Assembly: GCF_001542405.1 (NCBI RefSeq)
Contig: NZ_LNCD01000139.1
Span: forward strand, 46,614 to 110,613
Direction of reading: 5' to 3'
DNA length: 64,000 bases
DNA from: Rhizobium altiplani
GTDB taxonomy: Bacteria > Pseudomonadota > Alphaproteobacteria > Rhizobiales > Rhizobiaceae
Numbering within the stretch: position 1 is the stretch's first letter; each line of letters starts with the position of its first letter. Positions 46,858 through 55,907 of this stretch are shown piece by piece. The position numbers and the translations under genes are program-made. Under the pieces are notes generated by a model that saw only the letters and a list, made by a program, of their open reading frames with translations, was not told the DNA's origin and ran no database searches.

Positions 46858-47943
46858 ATGACGCGCTGGCCCGACCGCCGAATCCTCGACTTATTCGGGA
46901 TTGAAATCCCCATCATTCAAGCGCCCATGGCTGGCTCGACCACGAACGAGATGGTCATCGCCGCTGCACAGGCGGGCGGCCTCGGGTCGCTGCCAAGCGC
47001 GTTGTTGAGCATCGATCAGCTAAAGGCGGCTCTGACGAGCATCCGCAGCTCGACGAAGGCTCCTTTGAACGTGAACTTCTTTGCGCATCACACGCCGCCC
47101 TCCGATCCAGCCGCGCAGATGCGGTGGAGGGCGCTGCTCGCGCCATATTACGTCGAATCCGGCCTCGATCCAGCGGCGCCGGTGACGGCAGCCGGACGTG
47201 CACCGTTCGACTCCGCTTTCTGCGAGGTGGTGGAGGAGTTCAAGCCGGAGATCGTGAGCTTCCATTTCGGCCTGCCGGAGAAGTCCTTGGTGCAGCGAGT
47301 GAAGGCGACCGGCGCGAAGATCATCTCGTCGGCCACTACTGTCGCCGAGGCCGTCTGGTTAGAAGAAAACGGCGTCGACGCTGTCGTGGCAATGGGTTTT
47401 GAAGCCGGCGGTCATCGCGGAAATTTCCTGACGCATGACATGTCCACGCAGGTCGGAACGATGGCGCTGGTCCCGCAGGTCGTTGACGCGGTGAAGGTCC
47501 CCGTCATCGCGGCAGGAGGCATCGCTGACGGCCGAGGCGTGGCGGCCGCCCTGATGCTCGGTGCTTCTGCGGTTCAGATCGGAACTGCGTACCTCTTCTG
47601 CCCCAAAGCAAAGATTCCTGCCGTTCATGCGCAGGCGCTCGGTGATGCGCGCGACGACAACACCGCGATCACCAACGTCTTCACCGGCAGGCCCGCCAGA
47701 AGCGTTGTCAATCGCATCATGCGCGAGCTCGGGCCCCTCTCCGAAACCGCTCCACCGTTTCCAACCGCCGCGGCCGCTCTCGCCGCAATCAAGGCGAAAG
47801 CGGAGGAGGCGTCCAGGAACGACTTCACGAATCTTTGGTCAGGGCAGGCGGCGAAGCTCGCACCGAGGCTGTCCGCCGGCGATCTGACCCGGCGCCTGTA
47901 TCAGGATGCCCTCAAAGTCATCGAAGGACGGACGCAAGGCTGA
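46858..47943 (+). CDS. Nitronate monooxygenase (2-nitropropane dioxygenase family)
   Basis: 361 residues, FMN-dependent TIM barrel. IPIIQAPMAGSTTNEMVIAA at the start, VAMGFEAGGHRG (catalytic His and phosphate loop), VIAAGGIADGRGVAAALMLG and GTAYLFCPKA. It oxidises toxic alkyl nitronates such as propionate-3-nitronate. GGAGTC lies six bases before ATG 46858, preferred to 46846. It is divergent to the SDR C operon with the shared operator between them. Confidence 0.93.
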   Translation: MTRWPDRRILDLFGIEIPIIQAPMAGSTTNEMVIAAAQAGGLGSLPSALLSIDQLKAALTSIRSSTKAPLNVNFFAHHTPPSDPAAQMRWRALLAPYYVESGLDPAAPVTAAGRAPFDSAFCEVVEEFKPEIVSFHFGLPEKSLVQRVKATGAKIISSATTVAEAVWLEENGVDAVVAMGFEAGGHRGNFLTHDMSTQVGTMALVPQVVDAVKVPVIAAGGIADGRGVAAALMLGASAVQIGTAYLFCPKAKIPAVHAQALGDARDDNTAITNVFTGRPARSVVNRIMRELGPLSETAPPFPTAAAALAAIKAKAEEASRNDFTNLWSGQAAKLAPRLSAGDLTRRLYQDALKVIEGRTQG

Positions 47944-48065
47944 GCCTGGGAAGTGTGTCGGATCGCGCTTCTGATACGGGGGCCGCAGTCGAGTGGCACG
48001 CGGGAGGTTGATGGGCTGGCTTCTATTTCCCAACGGTCGCCTTTGAAGAAACGAAAGGATTCGCG

Positions 48066-48536
48066 ATGGAACGGCATTTCGTTGAAATCAGTGGAAGCGA
48101 AGCCAAGGCCGGCGACGGTAGCCCTCTCGACGCTCTGATAGAGTTTTATAGAGCGTTCAACAGCGGAGACATGGCCGGGCTGGAGTCGGTCTGGTTCAAC
48201 GGGGAGGCTCCAAGCATGGACAATCCCATCGGCGGCATCCGCCGAGGGTGGCCTTCGATCTCCCAAGGCTATTCCAGGCTTTTCGAGGGCCAGGCTGAGG
48301 TCCGCGTCACCTTTCACGATTTCACGAGCCAGGGTGGCGCCGACTGGCATCTCTTCGTCGGTCGCGAGCGAGGCCAATGCAAGACGCCGCGTGAGACGAT
48401 CGACGTTGCTTTCCGGACGACGCGGTGGTTTGTCCGAAAGGACGATGCCTGGCGGCTGCTCCACCATCACGGATCGGTCGAGGACCCAAAGATGCTTGCC
48501 GATTACCAACGGTTGATCTCTAGCGAACGCAAATGA
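48066..48536 (+). CDS. NTF2-like/SnoaL-type protein
   Basis: 156 residues. Alpha+beta cone-fold signature: LIEFYRAFNSGDMAGLESVW, FHDFTSQGGADWHLFVG, and TTRWFVRKDDAWRLLHHHGS. Such proteins act as small isomerases, hydrolases or binding proteins. The GAAACGAAAGGA region precedes the ATG. It follows nitronate monooxygenase by 122 bases, in the same direction. Confidence 0.83.
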   Translation: MERHFVEISGSEAKAGDGSPLDALIEFYRAFNSGDMAGLESVWFNGEAPSMDNPIGGIRRGWPSISQGYSRLFEGQAEVRVTFHDFTSQGGADWHLFVGRERGQCKTPRETIDVAFRTTRWFVRKDDAWRLLHHHGSVEDPKMLADYQRLISSERK

Positions 48537-49123
48537 CCAAGCGGCAGAGCCGGCGGTTGTCGGCGCTGTCTCGTTCACGACGTATGGCCATGGCCATAAA
48601 TCGATAAAGCCGGGACCTTCGAGATTACCCGCGAACTCCGCCAGCCTGATGTGCCCTACATCACCCGCATGATTGGCTCCGTACAATCAACCATCGGCGA
48701 CCCACACTCCAATGCAGGGAAGGCCGTCTCCAGGCGGATTGGAGACGGCCTTGGCGGATCGTGGGAGGGGGATCCGCGAGCTCCAGCGGCGGGAGGAACA
48801 CTGGAGCGCTTGCTGCGCAAGCTTATCGCCAACTAGGGAGGCGATAAAACATAGCCTAGGCCGTGACGGCCATTCTGGTAAGTAAACTTAGGTATTGCCC
48901 GAATAAACCTGATGGCAATTTCGGCAATCACCCGAGAGATTGATAGGAAGCATCCGAGGGCTAAGGACAAACGTCTCGGGCGGTAGCACGGGTCCAATGA
49001 TCTCCGTCGAAGGCAGTCAGAGAAAAATAGATCGGCGAGGACGCCTCCGACCTCTTTCGCTGACAGTTCTCGGCGTCCCGTCGGAGCCGGCGGCAAATAG
49101 TGGTGCCCCGGCTGGATCCGTGT
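48537..49123. other. Gap with a protein-like remnant and strong hairpins
   Basis: A frame from about 48606 to 48836 reads AGTFEITRELRQPDVPYITR without a start codon nearby and may be a gene remnant. A palindrome GGCCGT-G-ACGGCC lies at 48859-48871. No intact gene is supported. Confidence 0.3.
48720..48752. repeat. Perfect 12-bp inverted repeat
   Basis: AAGGCCGTCTCC, loop of 9, GGAGACGGCCTT. Very stable hairpin on either strand, without T-run. May be a terminator for the NTF2-like gene 180 bases away or a dispersed palindromic repeat. Confidence 0.6.
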
Positions 49124-49774
49124 TTAGTGTAGCGGTGCAGCGCCAAGTTCGAGTTTGGCAGCCATGTTTACGAGCTCTGGCAACGATCGTGCACGCATCT
49201 TCCTCATCACCTGCCCGCGGTGGGCCTTGATCGTGATTTCGCTGAGGCTCAGTTCATAGGCGACCTGCTTGTTGAGTAGCCCAGCCACCACGAACTGCAT
49301 GACCTGGCGCTCGCGCACCGAGAGGGACCGATAACGCCGGTCGAGTTCATTGACCTTGATGGTTGATTCAATGGCGGCCTGTATCTCTTCAAGGAGAGCA
49401 ACCGTGTTCACCGGCTTCGACATGATTGTAAAGTTGAACCGAGATGCCGTCATGGTCATGCCGCGATGGTCGTGGCTCGTTAGCAGAATGACCGGGCAAT
49501 GCATCGCATAAAAGCAGATGATCCGGGTGAGAGTCTGGACATCCAGATCGGGCAGATCAGCATCGAGAACGATGCACCCGAAGCTCGAAACGCGTCGGGC
49601 GGAGAGAAATTCAACTGCTGATCCGAAGATGTCAGGTCGCCAGCCGCACGACCGCAACTCGTCGGGCAGGATCTCGCCGATCTCATCATTGTTGCTCACG
49701 ACGGATACGGACGGCGCGTCCGACGTCGATAACTTGTTACTTGGGAATGTCTGAGGCAGACCGCCATTGTACAT
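49124..49774 (-). CDS. LuxR-type response regulator (FixJ/NarL family)
   Basis: 216 residues. Receiver domain with acidic pocket NND (28-30), phospho-acceptor D71 (CIVLDADLPD) and K120 (IMSKPV). LuxR helix-turn-helix at about 150-205 (LSVRERQVMQFVVAGLLNKQ, LSEITIKAHRGQVMRKM). No cognate histidine kinase is in the island. Divergent to the large regulator at 50027; GGAGGAGA precedes the ATG. Confidence 0.9.
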   Translation of the reverse strand: MYNGGLPQTFPSNKLSTSDAPSVSVVSNNDEIGEILPDELRSCGWRPDIFGSAVEFLSARRVSSFGCIVLDADLPDLDVQTLTRIICFYAMHCPVILLTSHDHRGMTMTASRFNFTIMSKPVNTVALLEEIQAAIESTIKVNELDRRYRSLSVRERQVMQFVVAGLLNKQVAYELSLSEITIKAHRGQVMRKMRARSLPELVNMAAKLELGAAPLH

Positions 49775-50026
49775 GCCATTCTCCTCCGGTTCAAAGATGA
49801 ATTCACGTCGAAGTGGTATCTATCTTAGAATGCGCCGACAGCGCGAAGCTCGCCAACAAGAATGGCTATTGTCTAAGCCAATACCGCCCGTGAAGCGACT
49901 TAAGTGGGTTGAGAGAATCTGAAATATCCTGAAGTATCCGGTGCGGCGTCTCCGCCGTCATGAATCGCCGCGGCGGTTACAGATGCCGCTGAACTATTTG
50001 GCATTGGCAAGAGAGATCGGATCGCT

Positions 50027-52855
50027 TTGGGACAGATCGAACGGGGCCTTTTCGAATTCTGCGGCTGGGAGATGGATCTCGCAAAGCGGGAGCTCAGGGC
50101 TCTCGGCGCACCCGTTCCGATCGGAAGCCGCGCATTCGACATCCTCGAGGTCCTCGTTGTGGCCGGTGGAGACGCCGTGTCGAAGGAGAATCTGATGCGC
50201 CGCGTATGGCCTGGGATCGTCGTAGAGGAGAATACACTCCAGGTCCACATATCGGCCATTCGAAAGGCTCTGGGAAAAGACCGGAATCTGCTCAAGACGA
50301 TCTCCGGCCGTGGATACCGACTTCTTGGCAACTGGAAATCTGGCGCGCCATCGCTCAACGGAGCGGCGCCGTCGGTGAAAACTCATTCAGCCGACGCCCG
50401 TTACGTTTCCAAGATCCCGGCGTCGATATCTGATCTTATCGGTCGTGAGAATGCCGTGGCTGAGCTTCTTACGCTCGCATCCGCTTATCGGGTCGTGACG
50501 CTGACAGGCCCCGGCGGGATCGGCAAGACGGTACTTGCATCCGAAATCGCCCGTAGTCTTTTGCCCAGCGTCGAAGGAGACGCCTTCTTCATCGAGCTGG
50601 TTTCGCTGCAGGACCCCAACCTAGTTCCGACAACCTTGGCTCAAACTCTCGACCTCCAACTTCAAGGTGACGAAATCTCGGCCCAGGTCGTCGCGCGTTG
50701 CATTGGTGGGCGAACGATGCTGCTCGTTGTCGACAACTGCGAACACGTCATCGATGCTGCGGCAGCGATGATCGAGGCACTTGTCCGCACGTGCCCAAAT
50801 GTGACGGTCCTTGCGACAAGTCGAGAATTGCTGAGGATCGAGGGAGAGTTCGCTTATCGCGTCCCACCTTTGGAGGTGCCAGCTAGGGAGGAGGCGACCA
50901 GCGCTCTGGAGCACAGCGCCATCCAACTCTTCGTGGCGCGCGCTCGAGCGCTGCAACGGGATTTCGCGGACGACACGGAGAAGCTCTTGGCCATTGCCGG
51001 GATTTGTCGGCATCTCGACGGCATACCGCTGGCAATCGAATTTGCAGCGGCACGTGCTGCGACGCTGGGGATAGAGCAGATCGCCGGCCGGCTCGACGAT
51101 CGTTTCGTGCTGCTCACTGGCGGGCGCCGGACGGCACTGCCTCGTCATCAGACGCTCCGCGCTACCCTGGACTGGAGCTATCAACTTCTGCCGGACGCGG
51201 AACGGGAATTGCTTTGTAGCCTGGCGACTTTTCCTGGCGGCTTTACTCTGGACGCGGCGGTAGCGGTCAGCGGCGACGGGGAAGCGGAAACGGCGCTCGT
51301 GATATCAAATCTCGTCTCAAAATCTTTGATCGCATTCGACGGTTTCGACGCTGCTCCGCGCTGGCGCCTTCTTGAGACTGTGCGGGTCTACTCGCTGGAA
51401 AAGCTGGGAGCTCGGGACGAGTTTCGGCGAACAATGTCTCGAGTTACGAAATACTTCCTCAAGCTGTTTAAACCTTTTTCGGAGGAGCGCTCCCTTCAGA
51501 CGGCGCTCGACAATATCGGTCGCTACCGAAAGGAGACCGACAACGTGCGTGCGGCCTTGAGATGGGCGTTCTCGGAAACCGGCGATGGCGTGCTCGGCGC
51601 GAAGCTTGCTGCCGCGTCAAGCGACTTTTGGACGGCAATATCGCTGGTCTCCGAAGCTGGCGACTGGGCTGAGCGCGCGCTGGAGAGCATCGGAGAAGAA
51701 AACGGCTCGCGCACCGAGATGGTCTTGCGATGTGCTCTGGGATACGCGCTCATCTACACTCAGGGAATGAACGAGCGCGGAAAGGAAGTGCTCACCGGCG
51801 CGCTGGCACTTGCCAGGGATCTGAACGACTACGACTATCGCCAGCGCCTAACCTGCGCCCTGTGGCTCTTCTCCGCCCGCTCGGCGGAATTGAGCGACGC
51901 TCTAGCCTATGCGCGCGAATATGAGGGGGCAGTTGAAGAACACGATATGCGCGGACGCGCAACGGCCTCATGGCTTGTCGGCATTCCCCAGACCTATCAG
52001 GCGCTCCATCAAGAAGCCGGCGAGAGGCTTGAATGGGCGGCCACACACTATCCGCTGGTGAACCGCCGGACAGACTTGCTGCGATTGGAAGCGGACGTAC
52101 GAACGTCTTCTCTGGCTCACAACACAGTGAACCTGATCGCAGGTGGCCGACTGGACGCCGCAATTCTTACAGCAGAGGTCGCCATACAGGAGGCCCGAGA
52201 GACACGGCAGCCTTTCGTCCTCTGCGTCGCGCTCGCATGGTCGGCTTCCTTCGTTTCGTTAACGCTTAACGATCTGGACCGCGCGCAGGAATGGGGCGAG
52301 GAGCTTTTAGCGGAGGCATCCAAGCACGGTCTTCGACCCTTCCAAGCCGCCGGCTTGTGCATCAAGGGCAGTCTCGCCTATCGAACGGGTAGCCCGGCCG
52401 AGGGTATCGAGGCTCTTCGAACCGGCCTCGTGGAACTGCGTAGTGGGGCCTACCTGTTGTTCTATCCTTTCTACCTCTGTGAGTCCGCAGCTGCGCTACA
52501 GTCAATGGGGCGTTTCAACGAGGCTTTGAACGAGGTCGCCAACGCGTTGCTGTTCTCGGAAGAGAAAGGCTACCGTTGGATGGTGCCCGAAATCCTGAGG
52601 CGGAAAGCAGAAGTGCTCAAGGCGCAAGGCTCAAGCGAGACGTCCCTGATCGAAGGTCTTTTTCAACAGGCGATGGCGGAAGCGGCGAAGCAGGGAGCAC
52701 TGTATTGGGAATTGAACGCGGGCGTCAGCCTTGGTGCGTTCCGCCAGGCAAGCGTTCCGAGTGTTCTGCTTCCTGTCTATCGGCGATTCACTGAGGGCTT
52801 CAGCAGCCCGAGGCTTCTCGAGGCAAAGGCATTGATCGAGGCATCGGCTGTGTGA
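50027..52855 (+). CDS. Winged-helix STAND ATPase regulator with TPR tail
   Basis: 942 residues, TTG start. Residues 8-100 are an OmpR/PhoB-type winged helix (SRAFDILEVLVVAGGDAVSK, HISAIRKALGKD). Walker A GPGGIGKT (161-168), Walker B MLLVVDNCEH (231-240), then an ARC/arm region with LPRHQTLRATLDWSYQLL typical of AfsR/SARP-related NTPases. From about 480 on it is helical TPR-like repeats, ending in RRFTEGFSSPRL. Such STAND proteins gate DNA binding by ligand and ATP. The reading frame stays open for a little upstream, so an earlier start is possible. Confidence 0.88.
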   Translation: MGQIERGLFEFCGWEMDLAKRELRALGAPVPIGSRAFDILEVLVVAGGDAVSKENLMRRVWPGIVVEENTLQVHISAIRKALGKDRNLLKTISGRGYRLLGNWKSGAPSLNGAAPSVKTHSADARYVSKIPASISDLIGRENAVAELLTLASAYRVVTLTGPGGIGKTVLASEIARSLLPSVEGDAFFIELVSLQDPNLVPTTLAQTLDLQLQGDEISAQVVARCIGGRTMLLVVDNCEHVIDAAAAMIEALVRTCPNVTVLATSRELLRIEGEFAYRVPPLEVPAREEATSALEHSAIQLFVARARALQRDFADDTEKLLAIAGICRHLDGIPLAIEFAAARAATLGIEQIAGRLDDRFVLLTGGRRTALPRHQTLRATLDWSYQLLPDAERELLCSLATFPGGFTLDAAVAVSGDGEAETALVISNLVSKSLIAFDGFDAAPRWRLLETVRVYSLEKLGARDEFRRTMSRVTKYFLKLFKPFSEERSLQTALDNIGRYRKETDNVRAALRWAFSETGDGVLGAKLAAASSDFWTAISLVSEAGDWAERALESIGEENGSRTEMVLRCALGYALIYTQGMNERGKEVLTGALALARDLNDYDYRQRLTCALWLFSARSAELSDALAYAREYEGAVEEHDMRGRATASWLVGIPQTYQALHQEAGERLEWAATHYPLVNRRTDLLRLEADVRTSSLAHNTVNLIAGGRLDAAILTAEVAIQEARETRQPFVLCVALAWSASFVSLTLNDLDRAQEWGEELLAEASKHGLRPFQAAGLCIKGSLAYRTGSPAEGIEALRTGLVELRSGAYLLFYPFYLCESAAALQSMGRFNEALNEVANALLFSEEKGYRWMVPEILRRKAEVLKAQGSSETSLIEGLFQQAMAEAAKQGALYWELNAGVSLGAFRQASVPSVLLPVYRRFTEGFSSPRLLEAKALIEASAV

Positions 52856-52946
52856 AGCTGCGATGGAACCGACGGACGTCGTTTTCGGTCCCGTACGACC
52901 GACGAGCAGCGCCGGCGTCTGTGGGCAGGCGCTATGACTGGTTGTC

Positions 52947-53591
52947 TCAGGTGGCAGGGGCCACGGGCTCCATGGTTTTCAGCGCATCAACAATCTGCTC
53001 AGTGGTTACGATCGCGCTCGCATAGTTCGGCATATTGATCACCAGCGCCGCGTGCATCATCTCGTCGGAGTAGTCGGCGACGGCGTCCTTCACGACTGTC
53101 ACGTCGTATCCAAGCTCTGCCGCGAAACGCACGGTCGCCTCGATGCAGGTGTGTGCGATCAGCCCTATGACAATGAGTTTGTGAATGCCCTGCCTCTTGA
53201 GCTGCAGATCGAGATCGGTGTTGGCAAAGCCGCTGGAGCACCAATGCTCCGAGGCGACAATCTCGCCGGACGCGGGTACAAACTCGGCCTTGAACTCTCC
53301 GCCCCAGGTCCCGTATTCAAAACTCCTACGGTTCCACGCAAGCTTTTGAATAGGCGCAATGTACTTCCAGTTCTTGTAGTCGCCTTCGCGGTACCTGTGG
53401 TGCATGGCAAAGAAGACGGGAATCTTGACCTGTCGTGCCGTACTGAGGATTTGCTCCATGTGCGGCACGCAATTGTTGGCTTCGGCGACTTCCTTGATGC
53501 GTGGCCAGATCTTGCCGCCTTCAGTGATGAAGTCGTTGTACGGGTCGACCACCAGAAGACCGGTGATACCGCGCTCGTATGACAGATGCAT
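52947..53591 (-). CDS. Isochorismatase-family cysteine hydrolase
   Basis: 214 residues. Asp of the triad in LVVDPYNDF, Lys/Trp region WKYIAPIQKLAW, and nucleophile Cys in GLIAHTCIEATVRFAAEL with the preceding cis-peptide IGLIAH. The group includes amidohydrolases such as nicotinamidase and ureidoacrylate hydrolase; the substrate is unknown. AGGAG precedes the ATG. Last gene of the operon started by the epoxide hydrolase. Confidence 0.9.
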   Translation of the reverse strand: MHLSYERGITGLLVVDPYNDFITEGGKIWPRIKEVAEANNCVPHMEQILSTARQVKIPVFFAMHHRYREGDYKNWKYIAPIQKLAWNRRSFEYGTWGGEFKAEFVPASGEIVASEHWCSSGFANTDLDLQLKRQGIHKLIVIGLIAHTCIEATVRFAAELGYDVTVVKDAVADYSDEMMHAALVINMPNYASAIVTTEQIVDALKTMEPVAPAT

Positions 53592-53612
53592 GATTATCGG
53601 CTCCTTTGGGCT

Positions 53613-54158
53613 TCAGGCTGCTTTCGACGGCTGTTGGCTGCGGAGCGCGTGGCGCTCGATGCTGGCTGCGAACAGTGGCGTCTCGCCCTTGTTATGGGCG
53701 ATCGACATCGGCTGGCGCTGCGTGCGGAAGATCTCGAAAGGAATGCCCTGCCGGTCGAGCGAGGCGAGCATGTCCGGGGTCGCGAAGGACTGAACCCGGT
53801 TGGTAAATTCGCAGTGATTTTTGTCGATTGCCTTGACGCTTAGTTCCCAGGTCACGTGAATGGCTACCCGGCCCGTCGGCGTGAACACATCAGAGTCGGA
53901 ATCAAGGATCAGATGATCCCTTTCGCCGAGCGTTTCGACGTAGTGCTGCACCATCAGGCTGCCGCCGATCGTTTCGACGTTGATCGACATGCGCGTACCG
54001 TCTGGAGCGGTAGTGAAGCCGGCAGCGATATGGGCGGGCGAACAGCCCTGGTATTCCTTTTCGGGCAGCGTGAAGCACCACGTCGGGATGTCGATCTTCT
54101 CGATCGACGCGTTGATGATGGCCGTGAAGCTGGAATCGACGATCTGGTTGTCTGACAT
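53613..54158 (-). CDS. Conserved-looking protein, function unknown
   Basis: 181 residues, no signal peptide. Contains SSFTAIINASIEKIDIPTW and VAIHVTWELSVKAIDKNHCEF, a beta-rich pattern that could be an SRPBCC/START-like fold, though this is not certain. GGAGAAAG precedes the ATG. Lies between the epoxide hydrolase and isochorismatase genes, 21 and 62 bases from them, so co-transcribed. Confidence 0.75.
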   Translation of the reverse strand: MSDNQIVDSSFTAIINASIEKIDIPTWCFTLPEKEYQGCSPAHIAAGFTTAPDGTRMSINVETIGGSLMVQHYVETLGERDHLILDSDSDVFTPTGRVAIHVTWELSVKAIDKNHCEFTNRVQSFATPDMLASLDRQGIPFEIFRTQRQPMSIAHNKGETPLFAASIERHALRSQQPSKAA

Positions 54159-54220
54159 TGTCTTTCTCCTTCATCCAATGGGTGGGAATTTTGCGGCACC
54201 AGGGAACGCCGCAGACGCCG

Positions 54221-55519
54221 TCACATCGATTTTCGGAGCGGCTTGAAGGCGGCGCGCAGATCGGCCGTGAGAAGCATCGGCTGCTCCCAGGCTGCGAAAT
54301 GGCCGCCCTTGGGAGGCCGGTTGTAGAAGATGAGCTTCGGGTATGCCTTCTCGGCCCAGCTCTGGGGAGCCTGGTAAATCTCGTCCGGGAAGGCACTGAC
54401 CGCGACCGGTATCTTGATGCCGCGCGGATCGAAGAAACCACCCGAAGGGAAGTGCGCGTTATCCCAGTACAGTCGGGAGGAAGAGATCGCCGTATTGGTC
54501 AGCCAGTAGAGCGTGATATTGTCGAGGATATCGTCCTTCGTCAGGCCTTCCGTTTTGCCGTCGAAGACGCGAGCGATCATGTCATAGCTGCGGATGTCAT
54601 GGTCAAGCATCCATGAGGCAAGACCGATCGGTGAGTCGACGATGCCGTAAAGCGTCTGCGGACGGTTGTTCATCTCGATGGCGTAGCCAAGACCATTCTT
54701 GTAGAAATCGTCGAGCTGGTCCCACGCGCGCTTTTCATCAGGCGTAAGGTTGGCAGGCGGCGTGCCGGCTGACAGCGCCTTGGATATGTCGGCGGGAACG
54801 GTTGCTGCCATGTTGGTATGGATGCCGAGCAATCCCGGAGGCTCTTGCACAGCCATCAGCTCGGTAACGGCGTTGCCCCAGTCGCCGCCCTGCGCGACGT
54901 ATTTTGGGTAGCCGAGGCGCTGCATCAGTACAGCCCATGCCTTGGCAATGCGGGGAGGGTTCCATCCGGGCTCTGTCGGTTTGCCGGAGAAGCCGTAACC
55001 CGGAAGCGATGGGATGACGACGTGGAAGGCGTCATCGGCGCTGCCGCCGTGCGCGGTCGGATCGGTCAGGGGCTCGATGATTTTGAGCTGTTCGATGATG
55101 GAACCGGGCCATCCATGGGTGACAAGGATCGGCAGGGCATTTGCGTGCTTAGATTTCACATGGATGAAGTGAAAGTCCAACCCGTCGATCTTCGTGGTGA
55201 ACTGCGGGTAGGAGTTCAGTTTCGTTTCGATTTTGCGCCAGTCGTAGTGCTTGGCCCAGTGGTCGGCGAGCTTCCTGATGGTAGCGAGCTGGACGCCCTG
55301 CGAGTGATCCTTGACCGTTTCCCGGTCAGGCCACCTGGTCGCCGCGACCCGCCGGGCAAGATCCGATAGCTCCGCATCCTTAGCCGAGAATCGAAATGGT
55401 TTGATCGCGTTTGGATCGCCACTCGCGGCAAACGCTTCAGGAAGCACGCCCAATGCACTGATTGATGCTGCCACTGCGAGAAGTGTACGGCGCGAAACCG
55501 CCGGTTGGTTATGGGACAT
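54221..55519 (-). CDS. Exported epoxide hydrolase (EHN-type alpha/beta hydrolase)
   Basis: 432 residues. Tat-type signal VSRRTLLAVAASISALG at the N-terminus, then the epoxide hydrolase N-terminal domain (PFRFSAKDAELSDLARRVAA), oxyanion hole HGWPGS, nucleophile Asp in AQGGDWGNAVTE, and His in GGHFAAWEQP. Predicted to open epoxides in the periplasm. The operator at 55588-55606 lies 70-90 bases upstream. First gene of a three-gene operon. Confidence 0.9.
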   Translation of the reverse strand: MSHNQPAVSRRTLLAVAASISALGVLPEAFAASGDPNAIKPFRFSAKDAELSDLARRVAATRWPDRETVKDHSQGVQLATIRKLADHWAKHYDWRKIETKLNSYPQFTTKIDGLDFHFIHVKSKHANALPILVTHGWPGSIIEQLKIIEPLTDPTAHGGSADDAFHVVIPSLPGYGFSGKPTEPGWNPPRIAKAWAVLMQRLGYPKYVAQGGDWGNAVTELMAVQEPPGLLGIHTNMAATVPADISKALSAGTPPANLTPDEKRAWDQLDDFYKNGLGYAIEMNNRPQTLYGIVDSPIGLASWMLDHDIRSYDMIARVFDGKTEGLTKDDILDNITLYWLTNTAISSSRLYWDNAHFPSGGFFDPRGIKIPVAVSAFPDEIYQAPQSWAEKAYPKLIFYNRPPKGGHFAAWEQPMLLTADLRAAFKPLRKSM

Positions 55520-55587
55520 GAGAGCCTCCTGGAGTTAGCTTGCTGGCGAGTAACAAGTCACCAAAGAGGAAATGCAGCCATTGAACT

Positions 55588-55606
55588 AAGGTATCGGCGA
55601 CACCTT
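55588..55606. promoter_or_regulatory. Island operator, copy B
   Basis: AAGGT-ATCGGCGAC-ACCTT, perfect 5-bp arms with a 9-base spacer. Read on the minus strand it is AAGGTGTCGCCGATACCTT, closely matching copies A and C. Confidence 0.55.
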
Positions 55607-55785
55607 CGTATAGTGGAATCGAGAGCACGTTTGGATGTTCGTATTCAACTCTGTCCGCTATGGTTCCGATCGATGCGGCCAACCTGAGAACATCGTCGCT
55701 CCGGTTTGGCCATTGGCTAGTGGATCGCGAATACCATCGTCTGGCTTCGATTCAGGTACTGCGCGAACGAGGGCTTTCAGCGCAC

Positions 55786-55822
55786 GGTGTTACCCAATAC
55801 CAAGGTGTTGCCAATACCAACG
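55786..55822. promoter_or_regulatory. Island operator, copy C, tandem
   Basis: GGTGTTACCCAATACCAA (55786-55803) followed directly by GGTGTTGCCAATACCAA (55804-55820). The second contains CCAAGGT-N9-ACCAACG, the same layout as copies A and B with a worn right arm. About 90-120 bases upstream of the DJ-1 gene. Confidence 0.5.
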
Positions 55823-55907
55823 TGCAAGTGCGCTTCCCGGCAATCGTCGGCATACTCTCCTAATGCAGCCGGTTTCGCTGCGTAACGGCAAAGGAAGGAG
55901 CCGACAG

